Under the pieces are notes generated by a model. It was not told where the DNA came from and did no database searches. It saw nothing but the letters and a program-made list of their open reading frames with translations. 64,000 bases of DNA, from contig JAFZQG010000004.1 in the NCBI GenBank assembly GCA_017550145.1, positions 496,001-560,000 on the forward strand, written 5' to 3'. The translations under genes and the position numbers were made by a program. Within the stretch, counting starts at the first letter, position 1. Each line of letters starts with the position of its first letter. This DNA is from Erysipelotrichaceae bacterium. Lineage in GTDB: Bacteria > Bacillota_I > Bacilli_A > Erysipelotrichales > Erysipelotrichaceae. Shown in pieces: positions 34,872-43,707 of the stretch.

Positions 34872-35153
34872 TTATTTAGTAACTTTGCCCTTCTTGTTAA
34901 GAAGATTGGTTTTCTTAGCCAGCATATCAGTCTTCTTAGCCAGCATATCAGTCTTCTGCTCAAGCATATCGGCTTTCTGCATCAGGTTCTCTTTCTTAGC
35001 CAGCATATCAGTCTTCTGGTTTAATAAATCAGTCTTCTGTGCGAGAGCATCTATCTTCTGTGAGAGAAGATCGGTTTTCTGTGCTAATGAATCAAGAGAT
35101 ACACCACCATTTACATCCTCGAGGAATGAATCATCTAATTTTTTCTTTGCCAT
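34872..35153 (-). CDS. GG-leader peptide with heptad repeats
   Basis: 93 residues. The N-terminus MAKKKLDDSFLEDVNGG ends in a double glycine at 16-17, as in leaders cut by C39 peptidases of bacteriocin exporters. The rest is built of about ten 7-residue units of the form L-A-Q/K-K-T-D-L/M, with one unit of six residues (MQKADM). It should be one long, charged amphipathic helix with no cysteine. GGAAAGG 7 nt upstream of the ATG is a strong ribosome site, and the gene has its own promoter and terminator, so it is probably well expressed. A CPBP protease gene follows. Function unknown; bacteriocin-like or signalling role is an inference. Confidence 0.8.
   Translation of the reverse strand: MAKKKLDDSFLEDVNGGVSLDSLAQKTDLLSQKIDALAQKTDLLNQKTDMLAKKENLMQKADMLEQKTDMLAKKTDMLAKKTNLLNKKGKVTK
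34888..35092. repeat. 21-bp tandem repeats inside the peptide gene
   Basis: Repeats based on TTCTTAGCCAGCATATCAGTC (plus strand), some copies identical, others diverged, one shortened by 3 bp. They encode the heptads and could expand or contract by slippage. Confidence 0.8.
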
Positions 35154-35201
35154 ATTTATTTCCTTTCCATGATCTGAAGATCATTTTCTTTGTTCTATTA
35201 A

Positions 35202-35207
35202 ATTATA
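35202..35207 (-). promoter_or_regulatory. -10 element for the heptad-repeat peptide
   Basis: TATAAT on the minus strand about 48 bp before the ATG. A short inverted repeat (ATGATC / GATCAT, plus 35168-35183) lies in the leader just before the ribosome site and may influence translation. Confidence 0.45.
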
Positions 35208-35344
35208 CGAACAATCCCGTTATTATGGCAAAGTATTTGTATATTTTTTTATTTCATGTAAAGTCCATAGCCTCTGATAAAGAATAAATGGCTTATTTCT
35301 GTTAATATATTCTTATAGCAGATTTATTGATAATGGTGAAAAAG

Positions 35345-37183
35345 ATGAAGAAATTAATAACTATCCTTTTATGTATTCTGATTATTTCCGGCTGTAATAA
35401 AAAGCCTGAAGAGCCGGTCGTAGAGCCTGTGATCGACGGTGCTTATTATGTGGATCAGCTCAGAAATCTGAAAGTCAGAGATAAAAACCGAAACAATACC
35501 GTCCGTAATGCAGATTTTGATGAACTGCTGGAAGGTGTTTTTGAAGAAATACTGACATCCAATTTCCTGGATTTCCATTTCAACGTTGCCGACTATAAGA
35601 CTTTAGGTGTGGAAAAACCGAATCCCGATCTCGGTGAATATGTATATGGTCTGGATGAGGAGGAAATAGCGTATTATGAGGAACTGCTGGATGAGGTAAG
35701 AGGCTATGATTATCAGTCTTTATCTTATGATCAGCAGTATGACTATGACACGCTGGAATTTGAATGCCTGAAGAAACTGGCCGGTCTATACTTCTACCGT
35801 TATAAGTTCCTTTTAAAGGATGGCGAAAGTGTAACGGAAGAGAAGATGTCTTATTTCACCGATTTCTCTTTCTATGATGAAGAATCAATAAATGACTATT
35901 TAAGCTGTCTTGGCTGCTTTGCGCAGATGTGTGATGAAGTTCTGGCTTATTGTGAGCAGCAGGCTGCAGACGGTTATCCTTTACTGGATGACTGGATCGA
36001 TGAAGCTCAGAAGAGTTTTGATTCCTATATCAATAATCCCGAAAACAATGATCTGATTATTTCCTTTAACAAAAAGATCGATAAATATGAGGGTCTGGAT
36101 GAAAAGACCAAGGAAGATTATAAAGCAAAGAATAAAGATCTCGTCGTCAATTCCGTTGTGCCTGCTTATAAGAAGTTGAGAGATGGTATCGAACAGTACC
36201 GCGGCAAGGCCAATTATGAAGACTACAGACTGGCTGAACTTGATAAGGACTATGCCGATTATGTCTATATGATCCAAGGTTCCAATTTCTATACCGTTGA
36301 TGAGATGTTTACGATCCTGGCGGATGCTTTCTCGTTATTAGAAGCCGAATACATTTCCGTATTATATGACGATACTTCCATTCAGAAGATGTGGGATGCC
36401 TATGAAGGCAAATATGAAATCTTCAGTATGAGCCATCCGGAAACACTTGATTATCTGGTCAAGCACTTAACCGAATACTTCCCGCCTCTTGATGATGTGC
36501 AATACACAGTTGAAGAACTGGATCCGGAAACCGCTCCGCCTAGTGTCGTAGCCTATTACTGGCAGGCTCCTGTAGATGACGATAACCAGAACATCATCAG
36601 AGTAAATCCTAACAGCGATCCTGAATGTGTTTATTCGCCATATGGAACTTTAGCTCATGAAGGATTCCCTGGTCACCTTTATCAGATCGTTTATTACCAC
36701 AAAGTCAATCCTTCCAAATTCAGACTGATCACCTTTAACCTGGCTTATCTGGAAGGCTGGGCAGAGTATGCGTCATATTATTCATACAGAATGGCAGGAC
36801 TTGAGGATGACTATGTCGCTTCCGTTCTTTTCTATGATACAAACTCCTACTTCTTTGAATACTCGCTGGCCGATATCATGGTCAACTATTACGGCTACAC
36901 AACGCAAGAACTCTATGACTGGTTCTGTGAGAACTCGATCTTCGGCGAAGATGCTTCGTATGAGTATTATGAAGCATTGCGTGAGATCGTTATCGAGGTT
37001 TCGGGAGAATATATACCTTACGGTATCGGAACTTCAATGATGTTTGAACTGCGCGATGATGTGGCAAATAAGCTTGGTGATAAGTTTGATATCATCGAAT
37101 TCAATAAGGCCGTTCTGGAAAGCGGCATAATGCCTTTCAATATCCTTAAACAGGAAGTATATGAAAAGCTGAATATTCAATAA
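35345..37183 (+). CDS. DUF885-family lipoprotein, putative metallopeptidase
   Basis: About 612 residues. Signal peptide and lipobox (MKKLITILLCILIISGC) give a surface lipoprotein. The long helical body ends with the zinc motif AHEGFPGHLYQ (HExxxH-like, within the family's HExxPGH pattern) and a downstream acidic LEGWAEYASYY that supplies further ligands. The family is annotated as putative peptidases; substrate unknown. Starts at 35333 or 35336 are also possible, but 35345 gives the cleanest signal peptide with GGTG upstream. The stop overlaps the next gene (TAATGA). Confidence 0.87.
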   Translation: MKKLITILLCILIISGCNKKPEEPVVEPVIDGAYYVDQLRNLKVRDKNRNNTVRNADFDELLEGVFEEILTSNFLDFHFNVADYKTLGVEKPNPDLGEYVYGLDEEEIAYYEELLDEVRGYDYQSLSYDQQYDYDTLEFECLKKLAGLYFYRYKFLLKDGESVTEEKMSYFTDFSFYDEESINDYLSCLGCFAQMCDEVLAYCEQQAADGYPLLDDWIDEAQKSFDSYINNPENNDLIISFNKKIDKYEGLDEKTKEDYKAKNKDLVVNSVVPAYKKLRDGIEQYRGKANYEDYRLAELDKDYADYVYMIQGSNFYTVDEMFTILADAFSLLEAEYISVLYDDTSIQKMWDAYEGKYEIFSMSHPETLDYLVKHLTEYFPPLDDVQYTVEELDPETAPPSVVAYYWQAPVDDDNQNIIRVNPNSDPECVYSPYGTLAHEGFPGHLYQIVYYHKVNPSKFRLITFNLAYLEGWAEYASYYSYRMAGLEDDYVASVLFYDTNSYFFEYSLADIMVNYYGYTTQELYDWFCENSIFGEDASYEYYEALREIVIEVSGEYIPYGIGTSMMFELRDDVANKLGDKFDIIEFNKAVLESGIMPFNILKQEVYEKLNIQ

Positions 37184-38133
37184 TGAAAATCGTCGTACTG
37201 GACAGAAGCTGTCTGACAGCCGATTATCTCGACTGGAGCAGACTTAATGAACTTGGAGAAGTAAGCATCTATGATAAAACACCGCGTGATAAAGTTGTTG
37301 AAAGAATCAGAGATGCTCAGATCGTTTTAACCAACAACGCCTTGATGAATGAAGAAGTATTCTCCAAGTGTCCCGAATTAAAATATATCGGTGTCTTTTC
37401 CACCGGATACAATCATATCAATCTGGAGGATGCAAAGAAGTACGGTATCACCGTCTGCAATGCCCCTTCATACGGGACAAAGATCGTAGCGCAGAATGCC
37501 ATAGCACTGCTTCTGGAAGTCACTAACCGGGTAGCGAAATTCAATTCAGATGTGAGAAACGGTCATTGGATCGAAAGTTCTTTTGCGTGTGCTGAGTCTG
37601 ATCCGATCATTGAACTGGACAATAAGACCGCCGGTATCATCGGTTTTGGCAGGATCGGCAGACAGAGCGCCAGGATATTATCCGCAATCGGTATGAATAT
37701 TATTTACTATGATGTTTTCGATGCTGAAACTGAATATGAATCTCAAAAAGTTGAATTTAATGAACTGCTGGAAAAATCGGATGTGATATTCCTGCATTGC
37801 CCTTTGAATGAGGAAAACAGAGAAATAATCAATAAAGAAACGATCAGCCGGATGAAGGATGGCGTCATTCTCGTGAATAATGCCAGAGGCGGTCTGATCA
37901 ATGACAATGATCTTGCGGAAGCACTAAAGAACGGAAAGATCAGAGCAGCTGCTTTGGATGTCGTGTCTAAGGAACCGATCAGTAAAGACAATCCGCTATT
38001 AGAGTGTGACAACTGTATCATTACTCCGCATATCTCCTGGAGTTCCAACGAAGCTCGGATCAGAATGATCGAAACAGCTATCGACAATGTGAAGAATTTT
38101 ATCGAAGGTCATCCTGTCAATACCGTAAATTGA
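37183..38133 (+). CDS. D-2-hydroxyacid dehydrogenase
   Basis: 316 residues. The NAD motif GIIGFGRIGRQSARIL, the catalytic Arg in NNARGGLIN, Glu in VSKEPI and His in ITPHISW are all present, as in glycerate, lactate and phosphoglycerate dehydrogenases. The segment YNHINLEDAKKYGITVCNAPSYG resembles glycerate-dehydrogenase-type members. Substrate specificity cannot be fixed from sequence alone. Translationally coupled to the DUF885 lipoprotein. Confidence 0.9.
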   Translation: MKIVVLDRSCLTADYLDWSRLNELGEVSIYDKTPRDKVVERIRDAQIVLTNNALMNEEVFSKCPELKYIGVFSTGYNHINLEDAKKYGITVCNAPSYGTKIVAQNAIALLLEVTNRVAKFNSDVRNGHWIESSFACAESDPIIELDNKTAGIIGFGRIGRQSARILSAIGMNIIYYDVFDAETEYESQKVEFNELLEKSDVIFLHCPLNEENREIINKETISRMKDGVILVNNARGGLINDNDLAEALKNGKIRAAALDVVSKEPISKDNPLLECDNCIITPHISWSSNEARIRMIETAIDNVKNFIEGHPVNTVN

Positions 38134-38188
38134 TATAATTAACTTATAGTAAAAACTTCAAAGAAAGACGGTTTTTAGAAGTTAGATT

Positions 38189-39562
38189 ATGAAGAAGACA
38201 AAAACATTGAGTTTTACAAGACAGTTCCTGATCATTTTTGCGGTCTTGCTTTTTATGACGAACTTTGTGCTTGGTGTTGTTCTGATGAAACAGTCGACAG
38301 ACATCATCCAGCAGCTGGTCCGCAAAAATATGCTGAACTTATCCAATACTGCAGCCGATCTTCTTGATGGCGATGCTTTGGAAGCATTGACCGCAGAAGA
38401 TGTCGGTTCGGAACCGTATAATGAGATCTATGATGCACTGACATCTTTCCAGAACAATATCGATATCGAATACATCTATGCCGTCAGGCAGGTCGGTGAA
38501 GATGAATTCATTTTTACGGTTGACCCCGATCCGGTCGATCCGGGCGAATTCGGTGAAGAGGTACTGGTTACGGATGCTTTGCGTTCGGCTGCCAAAGGTG
38601 TGGCAATGGTCGACAATGCACCGGCTGAGGATGAATGGGGCAACTTCTACAGTTCCTACAGTCCGGTCTTTGATTCCAAAGGAAAGGTAGCCGGAATCGT
38701 CGGTATTGACTTCAATTCCGACTGGTATGACATGCAGATCAGAGAACACACTGTTTCGATCTTCATCAATACGATGGTATCTATTGCGGTAGGTGCCCTC
38801 ATTGTCATATTCCTGACCAACAGTCTGCGTAAGCGTTTCGATACTTTAAGTAATGAACTGGCTGTTCTTTCAAGTGACGTCGATGCTCTGACAGAGGAGA
38901 TCACTTCCCGTCGTGATTACCGTGAGAATATCGGCAACAACAAAGAAACGGAAGAAGAAAAAGCTCAGCCAAGTAATGATGAAATCGAACTGCTCGGTTC
39001 CAAACTTCATTCGATGCATACGGAACTTGACAGATATCTGGCTTTCATCAGAAATAAGGCCAATACGGATGCTCTGACGCTGGTAAACAATACGAATGCC
39101 TATACCGAAAGACAGTCCAGAATCGAAGAAGAGATTGCGACAAAGAGCGCTTCTTTCTCGTTGGCTGTCTTTGATATAAATGATCTTAAAGGTATTAATG
39201 ACCGCTATGGTCACCATTGCGGAGACCTGATCATCAAAGCTGCCGCTGATGCGATCAGTTCTGTCTTCAAGCTTGAGGATGTCTACCGTATCGGCGGTGA
39301 TGAATTTACCGTTATTGAAGAGAATACATCATTAGAAGAAGTCAATAAAAAGATCGAACTGGTTAATGCCGAAGTCGATGCCTACAACAGTTCCGAAAAG
39401 GAAAATGAAGGTGTTCTGAAACTTTCGATCGGTACTACGGCCTATGATCCGGAACACGACAAGACTTTCCGTGATACGTTCAATCGTGCCGATGATTCCA
39501 TGTACAGCAACAAGAAAGCCTATTACGAACATTTCCATAAATACAGATCCACAGACAGATAG
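38189..39562 (+). CDS. membrane sensor diguanylate cyclase (GGDEF)
   Basis: 457 residues. Two membrane helices (about 10-32 and 190-212) enclose an extracytoplasmic sensor region with SSYSPVFDSKGKVAGIVGIDF, typical of Cache-like domains. A helical linker leads to the GGDEF domain with FDINDLKGINDRYGH and intact RIGGDEF; no RxxD inhibitory site stands out. It should make c-di-GMP. An HD-GYP protein 2 kb away could degrade it. TATAAT lies about 45 bp before the ATG. Confidence 0.92.
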   Translation: MKKTKTLSFTRQFLIIFAVLLFMTNFVLGVVLMKQSTDIIQQLVRKNMLNLSNTAADLLDGDALEALTAEDVGSEPYNEIYDALTSFQNNIDIEYIYAVRQVGEDEFIFTVDPDPVDPGEFGEEVLVTDALRSAAKGVAMVDNAPAEDEWGNFYSSYSPVFDSKGKVAGIVGIDFNSDWYDMQIREHTVSIFINTMVSIAVGALIVIFLTNSLRKRFDTLSNELAVLSSDVDALTEEITSRRDYRENIGNNKETEEEKAQPSNDEIELLGSKLHSMHTELDRYLAFIRNKANTDALTLVNNTNAYTERQSRIEEEIATKSASFSLAVFDINDLKGINDRYGHHCGDLIIKAAADAISSVFKLEDVYRIGGDEFTVIEENTSLEEVNKKIELVNAEVDAYNSSEKENEGVLKLSIGTTAYDPEHDKTFRDTFNRADDSMYSNKKAYYEHFHKYRSTDR

Positions 39563-39569
39563 ATTACAC

Positions 39570-39585
39570 GGCCGTGAAAACGGCC
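39570..39585 (+). terminator. intrinsic terminator after the GGDEF gene
   Basis: A 6-bp GC-rich stem GGCCGT / ACGGCC with a GAAA tetraloop, followed by TTTTTATTTT. Confidence 0.85.
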
Positions 39586-39612
39586 TTTTTATTTTATGTA
39601 TACTACCGGTTG

Positions 39613-39618
39613 TATAAT
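39613..39618 (+). promoter_or_regulatory. -10 element for the small coiled-coil gene
   Basis: TATAAT ends 10 nt before the ATG at 39629, leaving an expected leader of about 3 nt and no ribosome site. Confidence 0.45.
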
Positions 39619-39628
39619 GGTATTAATC

Positions 39629-39898
39629 ATGAAGAAGATAATAATTATCGAATTTCTGATCATGTTAGGACTGGGATACTTTATCTATTCTTCCTATATG
39701 GAAGAAAAGAGAAAGCAGCTCCTTTTAGGCACTAAAAACGAAGAAATATCTTCATTGAACGTTAAGCAGGATGAACTGAATAAAGAGATAGAAAACGTTA
39801 CGGAAGAAGTAACTGTTTTAAAAGATAAATACAATGATAAGCAGCTGGATATATGGAAAAGAAGAATCGAACAGGTAAAAGAAAAATTGGAACAGTAA
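39629..39898 (+). CDS. small membrane-anchored coiled-coil protein
   Basis: 89 residues: one N-terminal helix (IIIIEFLIMLGLGYFIYSSY) then a charged coiled coil (EEISSLNVKQDELNKEIENV). The architecture recalls FtsB/DivIC-like proteins, but similarity is only general. It overlaps the polysaccharide deacetylase gene by 46 bp in another frame; that protein also has a membrane helix and coiled coil, so the two may pair. Confidence 0.65.
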   Translation: MKKIIIIEFLIMLGLGYFIYSSYMEEKRKQLLLGTKNEEISSLNVKQDELNKEIENVTEEVTVLKDKYNDKQLDIWKRRIEQVKEKLEQ

Positions 39899-40803
39899 TC
39901 CTGATGATCCTGTTACTGGCATTGATCGATGTAGAGGCCTACATTGTTTTTTCTTATGATAAAAAGATCGAAGTACTGGATACAGAGATAAGTAAGATCG
40001 ATCTTCAGCTGGATGAAATCAATAAAAAGAATGAAGAACTGGAAAAGAGCCTTACTGTTCTTAATGAAGAAAAAGACGAACTGAATACTTTTGATGAGAC
40101 GCTTGTTTCCTTAAAAGAAGAATACTTCTCTAAGCTCAAGGAACTGGAGAATAAGGTTCTATCAGGAGAGAGCAGTGTCAAGATCGCTTATCTGACTTTT
40201 GATGACGGTCCTTATGACAACAGTGAAAAGTTTCTGGATGTACTGGAAGAATATGATATTCCGGCAACTTTCTTCGTCCTGATGAAATGCGCGGAGACCG
40301 GTTATGTGGAGGAAGATGAAGCTTATGATCATGTCTACCGCCGGATTATTGAATCGGGACATACTTTAGGCAATCATACCAGGACACACAAGTTCGGTGA
40401 TGACGGTGTCTATTCTTCATTAGAAAGATTCATGTATGAGATCACGTCTCATCGGGAATTCATTTATGAAAGATACGGTTATACTACCGATATCATGCGT
40501 TTCCCGGGCGGAAGTTTTACTTCAAGCCTGGCACCACAGATCATCAAAGAACTGCAAAAGCTGCATTATGCCTATGTTGACTGGAATGTTTCTTCGGGTG
40601 ATGGCGGCAAGGTACGCAGTCCCGAAGAGTTCAGAGACATTGTGCTTACCACTACCAACGGCAGGAAGTTTATTGTCGTGCTGATGCACGATTATTCGAC
40701 CAATACCTTATTGGCTTTACCGGAAATTATCGAAGGTCTTGCCGATCAGGGTTATTCCTTCTTCCCGTTATTCTATGATTCATATATGACTGAGAAAGAA
40801 TAG
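39853..40803 (+). CDS. membrane-anchored polysaccharide deacetylase
   Basis: 316 residues. N-terminal helix (TVILMILLLALIDVEAYIVF), a coiled coil to about residue 95, then a NodB domain: YLTFDDGPYDNSEKF with the catalytic Asp pair, HTLGNHTRTHKF with the metal-binding His residues, and RFPGGSF; the C-terminal LMHDY carries the last His. It removes acetyl groups from peptidoglycan or another wall glycan, a change that often gives lysozyme resistance. Confidence 0.92.
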   Translation: MEKKNRTGKRKIGTVILMILLLALIDVEAYIVFSYDKKIEVLDTEISKIDLQLDEINKKNEELEKSLTVLNEEKDELNTFDETLVSLKEEYFSKLKELENKVLSGESSVKIAYLTFDDGPYDNSEKFLDVLEEYDIPATFFVLMKCAETGYVEEDEAYDHVYRRIIESGHTLGNHTRTHKFGDDGVYSSLERFMYEITSHREFIYERYGYTTDIMRFPGGSFTSSLAPQIIKELQKLHYAYVDWNVSSGDGGKVRSPEEFRDIVLTTTNGRKFIVVLMHDYSTNTLLALPEIIEGLADQGYSFFPLFYDSYMTEKE

Positions 40804-40808
40804 TAAAA

Positions 40809-41579
40809 ATGATAAATGAAAGTTTTGACAGAAACGGCAAAGAACTGATCAGTGCAAAAGATGTCATAAAAGAAGAAACAGCGCTGATAGGTAAACAGGC
40901 TGGAATCGAAACGATGATTCTGACTTTTTCTTATAAGCTGATCGATATTCTGAAAGAAAAGGAAATCATCGAAGAAATAAACGAAGAGCTTAAACTGGGA
41001 TCGGCTGCCGGATACAGTCTGGTCTATAGAATAAAGAATACGGATATCGGAGTGATGCTGACGGGGATCGGGGCGCCGCTTGCCGGGGCAATGATCGAGG
41101 AACTGAAGGCTCTGATGGATATTAAAAATGTTGTCGTTTTCGGCTCCTGCGGTGTTCTGGAAGATATACCTGAGGGAAGAATAATCATCCCTGATGAAGC
41201 CTATCGTGATGAAGGCATGAGCTATCATTATGCGCCAGCTTCCGACTACATAAGGATAAAGAATGCGGATAAAATTGCGGAAATATTCGAAAAAGAAAAC
41301 ATCGATTATGTCAGAGGTAAAACCTGGACGACCGATGCTTTCTACAGAGAAACAGATACAAACAGAGACAAAAGACTTAAAGAGGGATGTATCTGCGTGG
41401 AGATGGAATGTGCCGCTTTACAGGCGGTATGTGATTTCCGCAATGTGGAATTATATCAGTTTGTCTACAGTGCCGACTCCTTGAAGGGCAACTGGTCCAG
41501 AAGGATCCTGGGCAGTATGGAGAAAGATGTCAGACTGGTATATTTCTTTGTGGCACTGAAAATTGCCGAATCACTGTAA
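40809..41579 (+). CDS. nucleoside phosphorylase (PNP/UDP family)
   Basis: 256 residues. VMLTGIGAPLAGAMIEEL and VVFGSCGVLEDIPEGRIIIP contain the phosphate- and base-site patterns, and CICVEMECAALQAVCDF carries the ribose-binding Glu (MEME-like). The N-terminus differs from the classical MTA/SAH hydrolases and fits better with uridine or purine phosphorylase-like proteins. It splits nucleosides with phosphate for salvage. It follows the deacetylase gene by 5 bp. Confidence 0.85.
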   Translation: MINESFDRNGKELISAKDVIKEETALIGKQAGIETMILTFSYKLIDILKEKEIIEEINEELKLGSAAGYSLVYRIKNTDIGVMLTGIGAPLAGAMIEELKALMDIKNVVVFGSCGVLEDIPEGRIIIPDEAYRDEGMSYHYAPASDYIRIKNADKIAEIFEKENIDYVRGKTWTTDAFYRETDTNRDKRLKEGCICVEMECAALQAVCDFRNVELYQFVYSADSLKGNWSRRILGSMEKDVRLVYFFVALKIAESL

Positions 41580-41588
41580 ATAAGATAA

Positions 41589-42899
41589 CTACTGATCGAC
41601 TGTATCGTTGTCGATCATGATCAATAGAATAGCTGCGAATCTGGTATCGAACTGCTTGCCCATGCCATTGAGGATCTCGGTTCTTACTTTTTCTTTTGAA
41701 AGAGCATCACGATAGCTTCTTGTTGAGGTCATGGCATCATAGGCATCCGCAACGGCAATGATTCTGGCGATTACCGGAATCTCTTCACCTTTTAATCCTT
41801 CAGGGTATCCTGTACCATCATAATGTTCATGGTGATAATGTGCTCCTTCGCTCAGATAAGGAGACTGTTTGATTTTGGAAAGGATCTGATAGCCCAGGAC
41901 CGGGTGAAGTTTGATGTTTTCGAATTCCTCATCAGTCAGTTTTCCCGGTTTGTTTATGACGTCATCTCTGACACCGATCTTTCCGACATCATGAAGCAGA
42001 CCAGCGAAATAGACCTTATCGCATTCCGCATCCGAAAAGCCTGCTTCTTTGGCGATCTTTCTGGAAAGAACGGCAACTCTGGTCGAATGACCGCTGGTAT
42101 AGTTATCTTTGGCGTCTATGGCGTTCGCTAAAGCTTCCGTCGTTTCTTCAAATAGGGCCGATTCTCTTTCCTGTGCTTCCTTATAGAACTCTATCTCTCT
42201 GGTTCTGGCTTTTCCTACTTCGTCTCCCAGTGAATACAGCGCATAGACATAGAAGACGATGACGACCGTAACCATGGTGATACTGGTAAGGGAGATGCCA
42301 TAGAAAAGATACTGAATTATGGATGCAAAAGTCGGAAGAGCGATACTCATAGCTAAAGCTACGACAAGGCCTTTCTTCAGCTTATCGGAATACTGAATGA
42401 TAACCGATTCCTGCAGGATTATTACCAGGAACGGAACGATATAGCTGATGAAATTATACTGGGATCTCTGATATCTGTTCTGGGCGTCAAAGGTATAATA
42501 CAGACCGGTAACCTGAGAAACGATGATCAGGATAGTACCGATCACAAACAGGGCATCACAGATCTTGAATCTTAAAGGATATTTCTCCAGTCCGCCTTCA
42601 CTGCTGTACAGATCCCACATGAAATGGGTAACCAGAAAAGGAATCAGAAGGGTCAGGAAATAGGTCATACCATTGCTGATCCTTACCATAAAGCCGCCGA
42701 AGTCACTTACATCACCGCGGTATATATAAGCGAGTCTGTCAAAATAAAGTAAGAACATCGAAGCGATTTCCATTAAAGCCAGAATGCTTCTTCTTCTTTG
42801 AGACATGAATTTCGGCATCAGAGACATTACAGCCAGGACGCCGCAGACACCGCTCATATACAGCATTATGTCGAGCTGATTAGCAAGTAAAAAGTTCAT
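41589..42899 (-). CDS. HD-GYP domain protein with multi-helix membrane region
   Basis: About 436 residues. The N-terminal 230 residues form about seven membrane helices. The C-terminal domain has TSGHSTRVAVLSRKIA, the catalytic HD in GLLHDVGKIGV and HHEHYDGTGYPEGLKGEEIP, the GYP motif. HD-GYP enzymes degrade c-di-GMP. The start at 42899 is supported by AGAAGGGAG on the minus strand; an upstream ATG 42 bp away has no such site. Convergent with the phosphorylase gene, and no clear terminator lies between them. Confidence 0.9.
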   Translation of the reverse strand: MNFLLANQLDIMLYMSGVCGVLAVMSLMPKFMSQRRRSILALMEIASMFLLYFDRLAYIYRGDVSDFGGFMVRISNGMTYFLTLLIPFLVTHFMWDLYSSEGGLEKYPLRFKICDALFVIGTILIIVSQVTGLYYTFDAQNRYQRSQYNFISYIVPFLVIILQESVIIQYSDKLKKGLVVALAMSIALPTFASIIQYLFYGISLTSITMVTVVIVFYVYALYSLGDEVGKARTREIEFYKEAQERESALFEETTEALANAIDAKDNYTSGHSTRVAVLSRKIAKEAGFSDAECDKVYFAGLLHDVGKIGVRDDVINKPGKLTDEEFENIKLHPVLGYQILSKIKQSPYLSEGAHYHHEHYDGTGYPEGLKGEEIPVIARIIAVADAYDAMTSTRSYRDALSKEKVRTEILNGMGKQFDTRFAAILLIMIDNDTVDQ

Positions 42900-43051
42900 A
42901 GTAGCTCCCTTCTGATCAGTATAACTGTCTACTCTAATCATTCACCTATTTTCGGATTAATACAAGATGAAATTTCTACACTGTTATAGGAATTATGGTT
43001 TATTGCAGAAATATCCGTTTTTAGGTATCTTTAGCTTAGGAGAGAAACAAG

Positions 43052-43687
43052 ATGGAACAGAAACAATACTGGAATGAAGTATCCTCTACCAAAGAATTCA
43101 CTATTCCCATTGATGCCGAATTATTTACCCGTTATGTAGGAAAAGAAGACCTGATCCTGGATGTCGGATGCGGCTATGGAAGAGTATTAAATGAACTGTA
43201 TGAACACGGTTATCAGAACCTCATTGGTATCGATTTTTCCAAGGGCATGATCGATCGTGGACACCGGCAGTTTCCTTATCTGGATTTAAGAGAAAAAACA
43301 GATGAGAAGATCGATCTGGAGGATAATTCAGTTGATGCTGTCATTCTGTTTGCGGTACTGACCTGTATCTATAAAGATGAGGAACAGAAGACTCTGATTG
43401 ATGAAATAAGAAGGGTATTGAAACCGGGAGGTATCCTTTATATCAGCGATTATCTGCTGGGTGAAGATGAACGTAATATAAAACGTTATGAGGAATTCGC
43501 TCCTGTCTTCGGTACCTATGGTGTATTTGAATTACCTGAAGGTGCGATCTGCCGCCATCATTCACAGGATTATATTGTTTCATTACTTGAAGAATTTGAA
43601 ACACGGGAGTTTTTCCCGACGACTTTTGTGACTATGAATGGTCATAAATCAAAAGGTTTCTGTTATTTCGGACAGAAAAGCAAATAA
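43052..43687 (+). CDS. class I SAM-dependent methyltransferase
   Basis: 211 residues. Motif I LILDVGCGYGRVLNELYEHG, motif II-like DAVILFAVLTCI and LKPGGILYISDYLL show the Rossmann methyltransferase fold. The substrate is unknown; it resembles small-molecule methyltransferases of the type-11 family. GGAGAGAAAC precedes the ATG. It probably forms a unit with the acyltransferase-like gene 20 bp downstream. Confidence 0.88.
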   Translation: MEQKQYWNEVSSTKEFTIPIDAELFTRYVGKEDLILDVGCGYGRVLNELYEHGYQNLIGIDFSKGMIDRGHRQFPYLDLREKTDEKIDLEDNSVDAVILFAVLTCIYKDEEQKTLIDEIRRVLKPGGILYISDYLLGEDERNIKRYEEFAPVFGTYGVFELPEGAICRHHSQDYIVSLLEEFETREFFPTTFVTMNGHKSKGFCYFGQKSK

Positions 43688-43707
43688 AACAAAACATAAA
43701 GAGAAAG

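Noticed and set aside
34888-35092. CRISPR array
   Set aside because: The 21-bp repeats are head to tail without unique spacers and encode an in-frame heptad peptide.
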